A DNA stretch of 64,000 bases from CAVYGM01 sp963768025 (lineage in GTDB: Bacteria; Bacteroidota; Bacteroidia; Cytophagales; Spirosomataceae). Made by a program: the position numbers and the translations under genes. Location of the stretch: the NCBI GenBank assembly GCA_963768025.1, contig CAVYGM010000006.1:112858-176857 (forward strand), written 5' to 3'. Below are positions 27,805 to 37,552 of the stretch, piece after piece (position 1 is the first letter of the stretch; each line of letters opens with the position of its first letter). A model generated the notes under the pieces. It had not been told where the DNA came from, made no database searches, and worked only from the letters and a program-made list of their open reading frames with translations.

Positions 27805-28472
27805 GGCATGGCTTCTGGTTCGTTGGGCAGTGTCGGCAAATTCTGCAACACCAGCGTTTTGTTCCGCAGGGCATAGGTTGCCGTTATGGGCAGGTCGTTG
27901 TCTTCGAACGGCTGATGCGACGACAACAGAAACGTGACTCCTTTTTTGCGGTAGTGGTAAATGAGTCTGAACAAATTCCCCCGCGCTTCCTGGTCAATGG
28001 TGATGAGCGGCTCGTCCAATATGATCACCCGTGGCTCGCCCAGAAAAGCCAGCGCCAGGGAGGTTTTTTTTATCATGCCGCTGGAACAGGCCCCCATCGG
28101 CTGATTCATAAAATTTATCCCCAGGACTTCCACTAATTCCTTGACCTGTCCGGCGGGGCTACGTTGAGCTTCCGCCACGAACGTTAGCAAGTCGGCGGGC
28201 GTCAGGAAGGCCGGATACAGCGGCTCGGCCTCGCCCAGATTGAGGCGCAGGCGGTAGTCGACCGGCTGTTTTTGCAGGTCATATTTCCCTTCCAGTAGTA
28301 TTATGCCTTCGAACGGAAGCATACCTGCCAGGGTACGGAACAGCGTGGATTTTCCGGCACCATTCTCGCCCTGAATCCAATAGATACCCTCTTCAATCTT
28401 CCATTCCGGTATAGCAAGTACTTCATGTGAGCCGTAACTTTTGTGCAGATTGGTCAGGGAGAGAACGGTCAT
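27801..28472 (-). CDS. ABC transporter ATP-binding protein
   Basis: 223 residues. The Walker A motif is GENGAGKST (residues ~35-43), a signature-like CSSGMIKKTSLA replaces the canonical LSGGQ, the Walker B is VIILDEP, and the switch His is in LLSSHQ. It energises the membrane protein encoded next to it (four-base overlap). The divergent AraC regulator at 28,712 may control it, but no operator is evident. Confidence 0.9.
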   Translation of the reverse strand: MTVLSLTNLHKSYGSHEVLAIPEWKIEEGIYWIQGENGAGKSTLFRTLAGMLPFEGIILLEGKYDLQKQPVDYRLRLNLGEAEPLYPAFLTPADLLTFVAEAQRSPAGQVKELVEVLGINFMNQPMGACSSGMIKKTSLALAFLGEPRVIILDEPLITIDQEARGNLFRLIYHYRKKGVTFLLSSHQPFEDNDLPITATYALRNKTLVLQNLPTLPNEPEAMP

Positions 28473-28711
28473 AGTGGTTTTGAAAAGAAGGGATTGGAAC
28501 TCGATTCAAAGTTGCACATTTATGATCAAAAACAAAGAATGCCTATCTGACCTCTGATAAGTACAATTTTGAGTGAACCGTTGGATAAATTACTGAAAAA
28601 CAGTGTGTTTATTTGATGGATTTGATCAGAATAAAAGACATATTTGATTGGCAATATGTACTTACTCGCAAACACCATCTCTTTTTCACACACAAAAATC
28701 CAGCACCGCCC

Positions 28712-29527
28712 ATGTTCTATCGCAAGTTTACCCCGGCCGCGCACTTAGTGCCTTACGTGGAGTGCTTCTTTGTGTGGGAACGCAGCCAACTCATCTCCAC
28801 CCCCATTACGGTTGAATCTCCACCCAGCGGCTTTGCCAGCATGATTTTCAACTATGGTACCCCTTACCGGGTCCTTTCCCAAAAACTCAACGGGGAGCTA
28901 GTCCCCACGGCCTTCCTGACGGGGCAGGCTACCCGCAGCTACCAGTTGCAGCTTTCCGGCACGCTAGGTATGGTCGGTATCGTATTTCGGCCCGCGGGGC
29001 TCAGTACGCTGTTTGGACTGCCCATGTACGAGTTTTCCGACGAGCGAACCGACCTGCGGGCCGTGCTGGGAAGTACCATGAACGAATGGCAGAATAAAAT
29101 TGGCGAGGCCACTACACCAGCCGGACGGGTGGCGGTGCTTGAACAATTCCTGAATCGTCAGTTGCTTTTTGGTAAAACGCAACCCGACCGCACGGACTAC
29201 GCCGCCAACCGGATTGTGGCCCAGCAGGGGGTAGTCAATATTTCGAAACTGATGGACGAACTGTACGTCTGCCGACGGCAATTTGAGCGGCAGTTTCTGC
29301 ACAAGGTCGGCGTCAGCCCCAAATACTACGCCCGCATCCGCCGCGTGGGGGTGCTGTGCCATCAGCTTTCCCAAAACCGCTGGCAGGTAGCCGACTGGCA
29401 CGACCTTGTCCATCAGTTCGGGTACTACGACCAATCGCATTTCATCAAAGAATTTACCCAGTTTACGGGAAAGAGCCCTTCGCTGTACGTACGGAACAAC
29501 GCCGAACTTTCACGATTGCTAACCTAG
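28712..29527 (+). CDS. AraC family transcriptional regulator
   Basis: About 271 residues from the ATG at 28,712 (MFYRKFTPAAHLVPYV), the start usual for this Bacteroidota subfamily; the open frame reaches 28,613 but the extra 33 residues do not resemble the family. The N-terminal ligand-binding domain has the DUF6597-like opening. The C-terminal double helix-turn-helix runs from VVNISKLMDELYVCRRQFER to FGYYDQSHFIKEFTQFTGKSP. It is divergent from the ABC transporter operon, which is the likeliest target. Confidence 0.88.
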   Translation: MFYRKFTPAAHLVPYVECFFVWERSQLISTPITVESPPSGFASMIFNYGTPYRVLSQKLNGELVPTAFLTGQATRSYQLQLSGTLGMVGIVFRPAGLSTLFGLPMYEFSDERTDLRAVLGSTMNEWQNKIGEATTPAGRVAVLEQFLNRQLLFGKTQPDRTDYAANRIVAQQGVVNISKLMDELYVCRRQFERQFLHKVGVSPKYYARIRRVGVLCHQLSQNRWQVADWHDLVHQFGYYDQSHFIKEFTQFTGKSPSLYVRNNAELSRLLT

Positions 29528-29565
29528 AAGATACTATTTTGATAATCAGACGAGTAGAATGATGG

Positions 29566-29612
29566 AATATCGGACCGTCGAGACGTCGGACTGCCGAGAC
29601 GTCGGACCGTAT
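29566..29612. repeat. GACGTCGGACCG-type tandem repeat
   Basis: CGGACCGTCGAGACGTCGGA is followed by a near-copy ending in GACGTCGGACCG and TACCACA. The same ending occurs at 25,995-26,014, so this is a second, partial copy of that element. Confidence 0.55.
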
Positions 29613-29666
29613 ACCACAGCTACTCAGAATGTCGCATTTTTACAATCCTGGCCGGATTGCGTCTTG

Positions 29667-29674
29667 TAGTTTTG
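29667..29674 (+). promoter_or_regulatory. Candidate -7 box upstream of the 29,700 gene
   Basis: TAGTTTTG matches TAnnTTTG exactly and would start transcription about 20 bases before the ATG at 29,700. I see no clear TTTG at the -33 distance. Confidence 0.35.
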
Positions 29675-29699
29675 GAATATCAAATAAATCCAGACGACG

Positions 29700-30479
29700 A
29701 TGAAAAAGACCTTACTAGCGCTCAGTACTTTGATGCTCCTGATCGCCTTCACCCGCGACGAACCGGTCAGTAGCCTCAATGGTGCTTACAAAATGAGTAA
29801 GATGAAATACGGCGATGCCAAAGATTGGGTAACGGCCGACGACCGGTTCAATTTGAAAGTGTTCAAAGATGGTTATTGGTTTTCGGCTTCATTAAAAGAA
29901 GGGAATACCGAGCTCAACGGGCTGTGCGGGGGTACCTATCATCTCAAAAACGGCAAATACAATGAAATCGTAGATTTCTATTCGTGGGACTCTACCGCCG
30001 TAGGAAGCGTTTATACCATGGATTACAAAATTAGCCCAACTGAATTTCAGCAATTTGGCAAAATGAATTCAGTCAAGTGGCCTAATTATGAAGTCAATGA
30101 AATCCGAGGAAGAGTAGTAGGGGAAGTACCCCTCAAAAATAGTGAATTGGAAGGCGTCTGGAAAATGCAGGAAGGGTACTGGGGTGGACAAAGCCGCTTC
30201 GGCAAAGGCAAGTACGCGGGTTTTTCGATGGTAAAAATTTTCGCCTATCCCTATGTGGTGTATTCCTACTATGATCCGGTTCATAAGAAATTCGACGGCG
30301 GGGGCGTAGGCCGCTACCAGTTTGATGGCAGAACCCTCACCGAAACCAACGAGCTGTGGTCGTGGGATATGTCCAGGAGAGGAAAGGTAGAATCACATAA
30401 AATCACCCTACAAAACGGCAAACTGATCCAGGAAGGCTGGGAAGGAAAACTCCGCGAAGTCTTTGCCAAAGCGAAGTAG
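29700..30479 (+). CDS. Secreted protein with two lipocalin-like repeats, unknown function
   Basis: 259 residues with a short signal peptide (MKKTLLALSTLMLLIAFT). The mature part seems to be an internal duplication. Repeat one begins LNGAYKMSKMKYG and includes YHLKNGKYNEIVDFYSWDS. Repeat two begins LEGVWKMQEGYWGG and includes YQFDGRTLTETNELWSWDM. Both have the G-x-W/Y opening and beta-rich pattern of lipocalin-like domains, so a small hydrophobic ligand is possible. I recognise no named family. Confidence 0.72.
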   Translation: MKKTLLALSTLMLLIAFTRDEPVSSLNGAYKMSKMKYGDAKDWVTADDRFNLKVFKDGYWFSASLKEGNTELNGLCGGTYHLKNGKYNEIVDFYSWDSTAVGSVYTMDYKISPTEFQQFGKMNSVKWPNYEVNEIRGRVVGEVPLKNSELEGVWKMQEGYWGGQSRFGKGKYAGFSMVKIFAYPYVVYSYYDPVHKKFDGGGVGRYQFDGRTLTETNELWSWDMSRRGKVESHKITLQNGKLIQEGWEGKLREVFAKAK

Positions 30480-30558
30480 CGGTCGGCTTTCGGCAGTTGG
30501 CTTTTACAGTTTATCTTCTACATCACTCATTTTTCAAAACTCATATTCTTCCCCAAAA

Positions 30559-31008
30559 ATGGAAACTACCAAAACTACCGAAACCCTCACCGACCTCACG
30601 CGCAAGGGTACCTGCATTGAATTTTTCTCCGCGTATCAGGATTTGGATACCGAGCGGATGATTGCCCTCGCTACACCCGAGGCCACCGTACATTTTCAGC
30701 CCCTGGGCGAGGACGGCAAGGGGCTGTTCCGGGAATTTGGCAAAGCCGTGTGGGGCTTGTTGATGGACTGCTTCCCCGACCTGGACAACACCGTGGATAC
30801 GCTCTCCGTGGACGGTGACGAAATCACGTGCAAAGTGGTCATTTTCGGCACTCAGGCTAAGGAGTTTATGGGTCTCCCCAGCAAAGGCCTCCGGTTCGAG
30901 ACCGACCATATTTTTATTTTCCGTTTTGACGAACAAGACAAAATTATAGATTTGAAAATTAATTGGGACCACGAAAAATTTGTGAGTCAGTTGACGGGCG
31001 AAAATTGA
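30559..31008 (+). CDS. SnoaL-like/ester cyclase family protein
   Basis: 149 residues from the ATG at 30,559 (METTKTTETLTDLTRKG). NTF2-like alpha+beta barrel: FFSAYQDLDTERMIALATPE is the first helix and FRFDEQDKIIDLKINWDHEKF the last strands. Members isomerise or cyclise small ketones, or simply bind ligands; the reaction here is unknown. The open frame extends to 30,463, inside the previous gene, but that part has no family character. The terminator at 31,063 follows. Confidence 0.78.
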   Translation: METTKTTETLTDLTRKGTCIEFFSAYQDLDTERMIALATPEATVHFQPLGEDGKGLFREFGKAVWGLLMDCFPDLDNTVDTLSVDGDEITCKVVIFGTQAKEFMGLPSKGLRFETDHIFIFRFDEQDKIIDLKINWDHEKFVSQLTGEN

Positions 31009-31062
31009 TACTTGCTCCTTGCTTGTAGCCTAAAAACGGTACTATTGCTTAGGTATTCCATG

Positions 31063-31092
31063 AGGTATCCACTCCATGGGGTACCTTTTTTT
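31063..31092 (+). terminator. Intrinsic terminator after the SnoaL-like gene
   Basis: AGGTATCC pairs imperfectly with GGGGTACCT around ACTCCAT; seven T residues follow. Confidence 0.7.
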
Positions 31093-31197
31093 AGTATTTT
31101 ATCCATCAAACTTGAATACAAGTAGGCAGAATTGGAAATGAAAATAAATCAAAAATATCGTAATTTCGTTCTATAATAAAGAAGTTTACAACCGCTC

Positions 31198-32073
31198 ATG
31201 CAGACATTCATCGACTATTTCGAGCATATTCCCTCTACGCATCGCTCGGCCATTCTGGTCGGAGGGCTTACTTTGTTCTGGCTCATTGAGGGGGCGTTTC
31301 CGCTGTTTCGATTCGGCTACAATAAGTGGAAGCACGCCGGGATCAACATTTTCTTCACCATCACCACCATCATCGTCAACTTTGCGATGGCCTTTATCTT
31401 GCTCAAATCGAGCGACTGGGCCATTGCAAACGACTTCGGGATTCTGCAATGGCTGCCCGATACACCACTGTGGGCCTACCTGATGGTAGGGCTGTTGCTG
31501 CTGGATCTGATCGGAGCGTACTTCGTTCACTGGCTGCACCATAAAGTGAAGTGGATGTGGCGTCTCCACCTCATTCATCATTCTGATACCTACGTGGACA
31601 CCACCACGGCCAACCGCCATCACCCCGTCGAAAGTGTGTTCCGCTTCCTGTTCACCACCATTGGTGTAGTACTGGTAGGTGCCCCCATCTGGCTGGTTTT
31701 TCTGTATCAGGCGTTATCGGCGGGTCTATCGCAGTTCAACCACGCCAATATTAACCTACCCGATTCCGTCGACAGGGTGCTTAGCTGGTTCATTGTAACG
31801 CCCAACATGCACCACGTGCATCATCATTACGTGCAGCCCTATACCGATTCCAACTACAGTAACATTTTTCCTATCTGGGATCGGCTGTTCGGGACATTCA
31901 AGCAATTGAAGGGCAGCGACATCGTCTATGGCATCGATACCCACTTCAAGCCCCACGAGCATAGCCACATAGGGAATCTGTTGAAAATTCCTTTTCAGAA
32001 ATACCGCCCACCGGTAGGAATGGGTTCGGAAGATCAGGCTGAGGGCTTGAAATCAGCTAAATCTACCGTGTGA
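31198..32073 (+). CDS. Sterol desaturase/fatty acid hydroxylase family membrane protein
   Basis: 291-residue di-iron membrane oxygenase. The three His clusters of the superfamily are present: HWLHHK and HLIHHSD, RHHPVE, and NMHHVHHHY ahead of NIFPIWDRLFGT. Three to four hydrophobic segments precede them. It hydroxylates or desaturates a lipid, in Bacteroidota often a carotenoid or a fatty acid; the substrate is unknown. It is three bases from the convergent DUF4249 gene. Confidence 0.9.
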   Translation: MQTFIDYFEHIPSTHRSAILVGGLTLFWLIEGAFPLFRFGYNKWKHAGINIFFTITTIIVNFAMAFILLKSSDWAIANDFGILQWLPDTPLWAYLMVGLLLLDLIGAYFVHWLHHKVKWMWRLHLIHHSDTYVDTTTANRHHPVESVFRFLFTTIGVVLVGAPIWLVFLYQALSAGLSQFNHANINLPDSVDRVLSWFIVTPNMHHVHHHYVQPYTDSNYSNIFPIWDRLFGTFKQLKGSDIVYGIDTHFKPHEHSHIGNLLKIPFQKYRPPVGMGSEDQAEGLKSAKSTV

Positions 32074-32075
32074 CC

Positions 32076-33158
32076 TTACCAGAATTGGGGCTTCTGTCCG
32101 GTGCGGTACAAGCTTTCCTGGCAGGGTGCGCAGGGAGGTGGAATCCCCGGCGGATCGGGCAGTTCGGGGGGCAGTTTACCCGCTCGGCCCCGCTGCGATC
32201 CACCACGTGGCTCACACGGGAAATCCCGATCGCTGTAAAATTCCCGAGCACCTGCTCGTTGGAATTGGTCGGTACAGATGAGGTTGCCCGGCACCGCTGA
32301 AGGCGCTACATCGAACACACCACCGGAGTTTTGGAGTAGTTGCTTTACCGTTTTCCAGTACACATACGAATCCCTGGACAAGGCCTGCTGTTCTACTTCC
32401 AGGTAGTAGCGGTCGCGGCACCCTACGGGTACGGTGGCTACTTCCTGCCGTACGAGGCTTTTGCCATTAATCAGGGCATCATTCGCGATGTTAATGCAGT
32501 TTGGGCCCAGACAGCGCACAATGTCCCAGCAATTGGTGCAGCATAGCAGGCGGTAGATGGGCGTCCCATTTCGATCTTTAATGGAATTACAGGTCTGAAT
32601 CTGCTGATAATGCACGGAATTCCACCGGTAGTAATTGCCTGATTCGGCCGGGTCGCGGGTATCAATGAATACCTTCCACCCACCTAGTTGGCTTTTGTTG
32701 GTGGTGGAGCTGATACTTTGAAAAGGCTCGTGATAAATGCGCTCAATGGGGCTGACGTCTCGTAGCAGTTCCGGCTTTGACTCATACTTTTTGCCATCCA
32801 CTTCGATGTGCAGCTGGTAGGTATGGCCCGTGATGCCCCGTAAAGTCTTGGTTTTGTACTGTCCGCCACTAGTTGTGGCCGTTAGCTCCTCCCCTTCTCC
32901 CTTTTCGTCGGTAATGAACACCCTGGCGTTGTTGACCCCGACGCTGTATCCGGCAAAGGAATAGTTGGCGGGTCGCACCAGTTGAATCGTGTACGGACCG
33001 GGTTCGTTGGATATGAATCCCTGTACCACCAGAGCATCAGGCTGTTCCTTGAAATCGGGCTCAAAAGGCGTGACGCAGCCTACCAGCAGGATCAGGATCC
33101 AGGTAGCTGCTTTCCGGAAAGCAAGCAATGGTATGGGTGTATTAAAAGTAGTTTTCAC
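32076..33158 (-). CDS. DUF4249 lipoprotein, partner of a TonB receptor; probable paired frameshifts
   Basis: 360 residues from a GTG start. Lipobox LLVGC near residue 28, then the DUF4249 opening CVTPFEPDFKEQPDALVVQG. The family sits beside TonB-dependent receptors and probably acts at the outer membrane. The stretch after ICTDQFQRAG reads better in the next frame as VLGNFTAIGISRVSH, whereas the end CAPCQESLYRTGQKPQFW reads well in the original frame. That implies two compensating indels, one near 32,250 and one in or near the G6 run at 32,166-32,171. The printed residues ~300-335 are therefore probably wrong. Confidence 0.8.
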   Translation of the reverse strand: MKTTFNTPIPLLAFRKAATWILILLVGCVTPFEPDFKEQPDALVVQGFISNEPGPYTIQLVRPANYSFAGYSVGVNNARVFITDEKGEGEELTATTSGGQYKTKTLRGITGHTYQLHIEVDGKKYESKPELLRDVSPIERIYHEPFQSISSTTNKSQLGGWKVFIDTRDPAESGNYYRWNSVHYQQIQTCNSIKDRNGTPIYRLLCCTNCWDIVRCLGPNCINIANDALINGKSLVRQEVATVPVGCRDRYYLEVEQQALSRDSYVYWKTVKQLLQNSGGVFDVAPSAVPGNLICTDQFQRAGAREFYSDRDFPCEPRGGSQRGRAGKLPPELPDPPGIPPPCAPCQESLYRTGQKPQFW

Positions 33159-33198
33159 AAAGGTCTGGTTGTAGGGTATATGAGTTTTTCAAGGCTAC

Positions 33199-35647
33199 TT
33201 AAAATTTAAAATTGTACGTGAGAGACGGAAAAATGGAGGCAAAAATGGAAAGCTTAAACGCCTCCGTAGTAGCATAAGGGCGCAGGCTGTAAAAAATAGA
33301 AAAGGCGTTTTTGTGCCCGTACACATTATACAGCGAAAACACCCAGCTGCTTTTCCATTTCCGATCCGGCCGGAGGGCGGGATTTTGATCAAATGTTATG
33401 GAAAAATCGAGTCGGTGGTAAGCCGGTATCCGATCCTGGTTGCGGTTGAGGTAGATGGGTACATTGGCCCCAAAAATAGTGGGTTCAAACAAGGTATACC
33501 GCCCATAGGGAAACGTGGCGGGACGGCCGCTGCTCAGGGTGAAGTTAAAAGCAACCGTCACCTTCAGATCAGGCCGAAACACGGCCATGGCGTTGAGGGT
33601 GTGCGGCCGGTCGAAGTTGGCCGGGTACCAGCTGCCGTTGTTGATGCGCTCCTCGTTGAAGGGGCTGTTGATCTGCAAAAAAGTGCGGGCATAGGTATAG
33701 CTCACCCAGCCGGTCCAGAAGCCGGTATTTTTCTTAGCCATCAATTCCAGACCGTATGCCCGGCCATCGCCTTGCAGCACGGCCGTTTCCAGGGCGGGGT
33801 TGAGCACGATGTCGGCCCCATCCTTGTAGTCAAGGGCATTCTGTATTTCCTTGTAGTATACCTCCGCCGAGGTTTCAAACATATCGTTCCGCAGATTTTT
33901 GAAAAACCCTACCGACAACTGATCGGCAATCTGGGGCTTAATGTAAGGGCTGCTCGTGGTCCAGCGGGCGGTGGGTAGGGCCGCTGTGGTGTTGGAAATC
34001 AGGTGAATGTACTGCCGCATCCGGTTGTAGCCCATCTTCACCGACATACTGGGGCTAAGGGCCCAGCGCAGGGCCGCGCGAGGTTCCAAGCCCCCGTAGG
34101 ACGTAATCGCCTCGCCCTTCTTGTAAGAATCGGTCTCGGTAATAACATCCTCCGCCAGAGGGCCGTTGGCCGCGTAGCGATTAAGGGTAGCCGCCCCAAG
34201 CCGAATAAAATGAGAGTAACGCAGTCCTAACACCACCGATAGTCCCTCACTGAGCTTCCATTCATCCTCCGCAAATACCGACGCCTCCACGGCTTGTTCC
34301 CGTTCAATGTCCACGGGCAGCACATTAGAAAATGGCCCCGGTGTGAGGGTATTGGGCTGAATGCCGTAGGCGATAACGCCCCCGCCCAGCCATAAGTTGG
34401 TGGCGGGCGTTGGTTTTGTTGGTGTACTGAAATTTGAGGTTTTTGTACAACACCGACGACACCAGATCCAGCGAATTGGCCGAGTCGGGTACCATGGTGC
34501 TGGCCCGGTACTTGGTCAGCACGGCCGAGGCCTCCCAGGTCACCTGGTCGGTTACGTTGTACTGCCAGCGCAGGGTACCACTGAGGGTACGGTACCCAAA
34601 CAGCGACGAGGAGGCGTTGACATCCACCGTAGAAAGCGAATCGGAGGGGATTTTGAAATTGTCGTTGCTGGCATAGCCCGTAAAAGTCAGTTCTTGTTTA
34701 GGGTTGATAAGCCAGTACCATTTGTTGGTAATATCATAGAAATTAGCCTTGGTACCCCGCAAAGCAATGGGGCCTATCTTGAACAAAAAATCATTGAACG
34801 AGGCTCGGGCGGCAATGAGAGTAGAAAGTTTTTTGGAAACCACGGGGCCTTCCAGCGTCAGGCGGCTGGACACCAGCCCAATGCCACCACTGCCGGAGAA
34901 TTTCTCGGAATTGGGGTACTTCACCCGTACATCCAGCACCGACGACGCCCGCCCACCGTACTGAGCCGGTACACCCCCGCGTTGCAGGGTCACGTCCCGC
35001 ACGGCATCCTGATTAAAGACCGAAAAGAAGCCGAAAAGGTGGGAGGTATTGAATAAGGGGGCATCGTCCATCAGCACCAGGTTCTGATCCACACTCCCCC
35101 CGCGCACGTTGATGCCGGAGGTACCCTCCCCCACCGTGGTGACACCCGGTAGCATCAGCAGGCTCCGCATGACGTCCACTTCGCCCATAAAAGCAGGGAT
35201 TTTCTGGATGCTACGGATGTTGAGCCGCGAAGCTCCGATCTCTACTTTCTGAACATTCTCTTCTGGTTTTCCGGTCGTGATGGTTACTTCGTCGAGGAGT
35301 TTGGTGTCTTCTTCCAGTACGGCATCCAGATTATTTTGTCCAAGGCGGACCTTAATTTCTTTTAAAATCGGGAGATAGCCAATGGAGCTAATTTTGATCG
35401 TGTAGGTACCCTCTTTTAAGGCCAAAAAGTAGAAGCCTTCCCGGTCGGTTTGGGTACCTTTCCGTACATCAATCGCAAAAATGGTAACATTGTCCATTTT
35501 TTGACCTGTGATTGCATTGGTAACCGTACCAAACAAAGCAGCCGATCCGGTGGATTGGGCTAGGGCGGATAGCTGGCATACAACTAGCAGCAAAACCAGT
35601 AAAGGCCAACGCCGGTATTTCAAGAGGTAGGGTAAAGAACGATTCAA
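33199..35647 (-). pseudogene. TonB-dependent receptor with carboxypeptidase-like domain, split by a one-base insertion
   Basis: About 815 residues once repaired. The N-terminal part (35,647-34,325, TTG start) has a signal peptide ending QLSALAQ, a carboxypeptidase-regulatory-like domain (GTVTNAITGQKMDNVTI), and a plug with IPAFMGEVDVMRSLLMLPGV and GINVRGGSVDQNLVLMDDAP. The C-terminal barrel (34,323-33,199) ends LTYNFKF. Removing one base from the C5 run at 34,379-34,383 joins them as MAGRGVIAYGIQPNTLTPGP. It lies 40 bp upstream of the DUF4249 gene, a standard pair. Substrate unknown. Confidence 0.88.
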
Positions 35648-35740
35648 GTGGTATTTTGGGGTTAAAATGGCTTTTCAGTGTACAAGCATGGGTAGTAGGT
35701 ATTCTACTGTTACAAAGTAAGTATTCTGCCGACTACTATT

Positions 35741-37463
35741 TCAACTACCAGTTTTGGGGTGACGTTTTTGAAGATAGGTTTCCATTTCACTCAAAGACAA
35801 GCTATTAAACGTCATGTCTTTCAGTCAGTCCACCCTTGCGGCCAATGGCTACCCCGTAGTGCATGTCGTAGTAGCCTTGGGTAGAATGGGCGTCGGGATT
35901 GATGCTCAGTTTCACGCCTTTTTCCAGACAATAGGCAATCCAGCGCCAGTCAATATCCAGCCGCCAGGGACTGGCGTTGATTTCGATGATGACCCCGTGT
36001 TCCGCGCAGGCATCAATAATCGCTTTGTGATCTAGGGGGTACCCATCGCGTGACAGTAGCAGTCGTCCCGTCGGGTGGCCCAGAATCGTGGTGTAGGGAT
36101 TGGCAATGGCCGTCAGAAGGCGCAAAGTAGCTTTTTCAAGTGACATGGTGAGGTTGCTATGGACGGAAGCGACGATGTAATCAAACGAGGCCAGCACGGC
36201 CTCGGGGTAATCCAGGGCACCATCGCCCAAAATATCCGATTCAATTCCTTTGAGAATTTTGAATGGCTTTGCAGGATTTTCGGCAGCGAAGCGGGCGTTG
36301 AGTAGGTCTATCTCGGCGTGTTGTTCAAAGATTTTCTCTACGCGCAGGCCGCTGGCATAGGCGGCGGTCTGGGAGTGGTCGGCAATGCCGAGGTACTCAA
36401 AGCCCAGGTCACGGCAGTAGGTAGCCATTTCTTCCAGGCTGTTTTGGCCGTCGGAGTAGGTACTGTGGTTGTGCAGAATCCCACGCAGGTCGTCCCAGGT
36501 CACGAGGTCGTCGGGTGTGTGCTGCTCGGCCCAGGCAAATTCCCCGTGGCCTTCGCGCATCTCAGGCACAATGTACGGCAACCCAGCTTTTTGGTAGATT
36601 TCCTCTTCCACGTCCACCGCTTCTGTACGGGCGATTTGGAGTAGAGTACGTCCATCCGTACCAGGGTAGGTCAAATGCCCTTCCGTGCTACTTTGCACAA
36701 ACAGCTCATTTTCGATTTTGGCTGAGGGTACCCCTACAATTTCCACCAAAATATCCTGATCGAACGCTTTCCCCCTCCACACAAAAGGCGTTGAGTTTTT
36801 TACATCCTGATGCAGAATTTCTAGTTGGGAAAGTACCTTCTGCACGGCCACGGGCGAGTCTGCAGGAATGAGGAAGCGGAGCGTTTCAACGGTTTCGGCT
36901 TTGCGGCGTACTTCACCAGCTACCTCCACCCGATCGAAGTATTTTTCCAATTCATCCAACACCAGCTGGGCCAGCGTTTCGGCCTGATTCATCCGAAGCT
37001 TGCCGGTTTGGTTGCGCAGGAAGGCCAGTGATTCCAGGATTTTTTGTTGGGTACCTTCGCCAAATCCTTTCAGCTTGGCAATGCGCCCATCCAGGCAAGC
37101 GGCTTCCAGTTCGGCCACGGTTTCGATACCTGACTCGTGCCAGAGGGCGGCAATTTTCTTGGGGCCAATACCCTTAACCTGGAACATTTCCAACACGCCG
37201 GGTGGGGTGGCGGCCAGCAGGTCGTCGGTTTCTTTGATGTGGCCTTTCTCGATCAGCTCAATGATTTTACCGGCTACGCCTTTGCCAACCCCCTGTATTT
37301 TAATAAGATCGCCGAACGAGAGTCCGGCGATCTGTTGATTCGTCAATTTATCCAGGTTGAAAGCCGCCGCTCCGTAGGCACGAATCTTAAAAGCATCCGC
37401 CTCGTGGAGTTCCAGCAAACGGGCAGTCAGTTCAAGCGTTTCAACAATTTCAGCGTTAGACAT
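35741..37463 (-). CDS. polX: PolX-family protein: HhH, degenerate polymerase core, PHP phosphoesterase; C-terminal frameshift
   Basis: Domains in order: helix-hairpin-helix region (IQGVGKGVAGKIIELIEKG; VKGIGPKKIAALW), a family X polymerase-like core, and a PHP domain (LHNHSTYSDGQNSLEEMA; LGIADHSQTAAYASG). Where active PolX enzymes have GSxRRGKExxGDxDxL, this protein reads AGEVRRKAETVETLRFLI, and the third-Asp strand reads LVEIVGVP, so all three polymerase Asp seem lost. The PHP His/Asp ligands remain. The unrepaired frame stops at 35,805 (GLTERHDV). Dropping one base near 35,812 gives MTFNSLSLSEMETYLQKR and a stop at 35,741, matching the usual end. Confidence 0.88.
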
Positions 37464-37465
37464 CT

Positions 37466-37546
37466 GATTGAGATTGAGTGAATGAGAGATTGAGAGATTA
37501 TTGCTTTCGCAAATTTATTCACTCAATCACTCAATCTCTCATTCAA
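37466..37546. repeat. Period-8 hairpin element (GATTGAGA/ACTCAATC)
   Basis: Left arm of GATTGAG-type units (37,466-37,500) and right arm of ACTCAATC/TCTCATTC units (37,516-37,546) are inverse and could form a long imperfect hairpin. It lies between polX and the SusD-like gene. Confidence 0.7.
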
Positions 37547-37552
37547 AACTAA

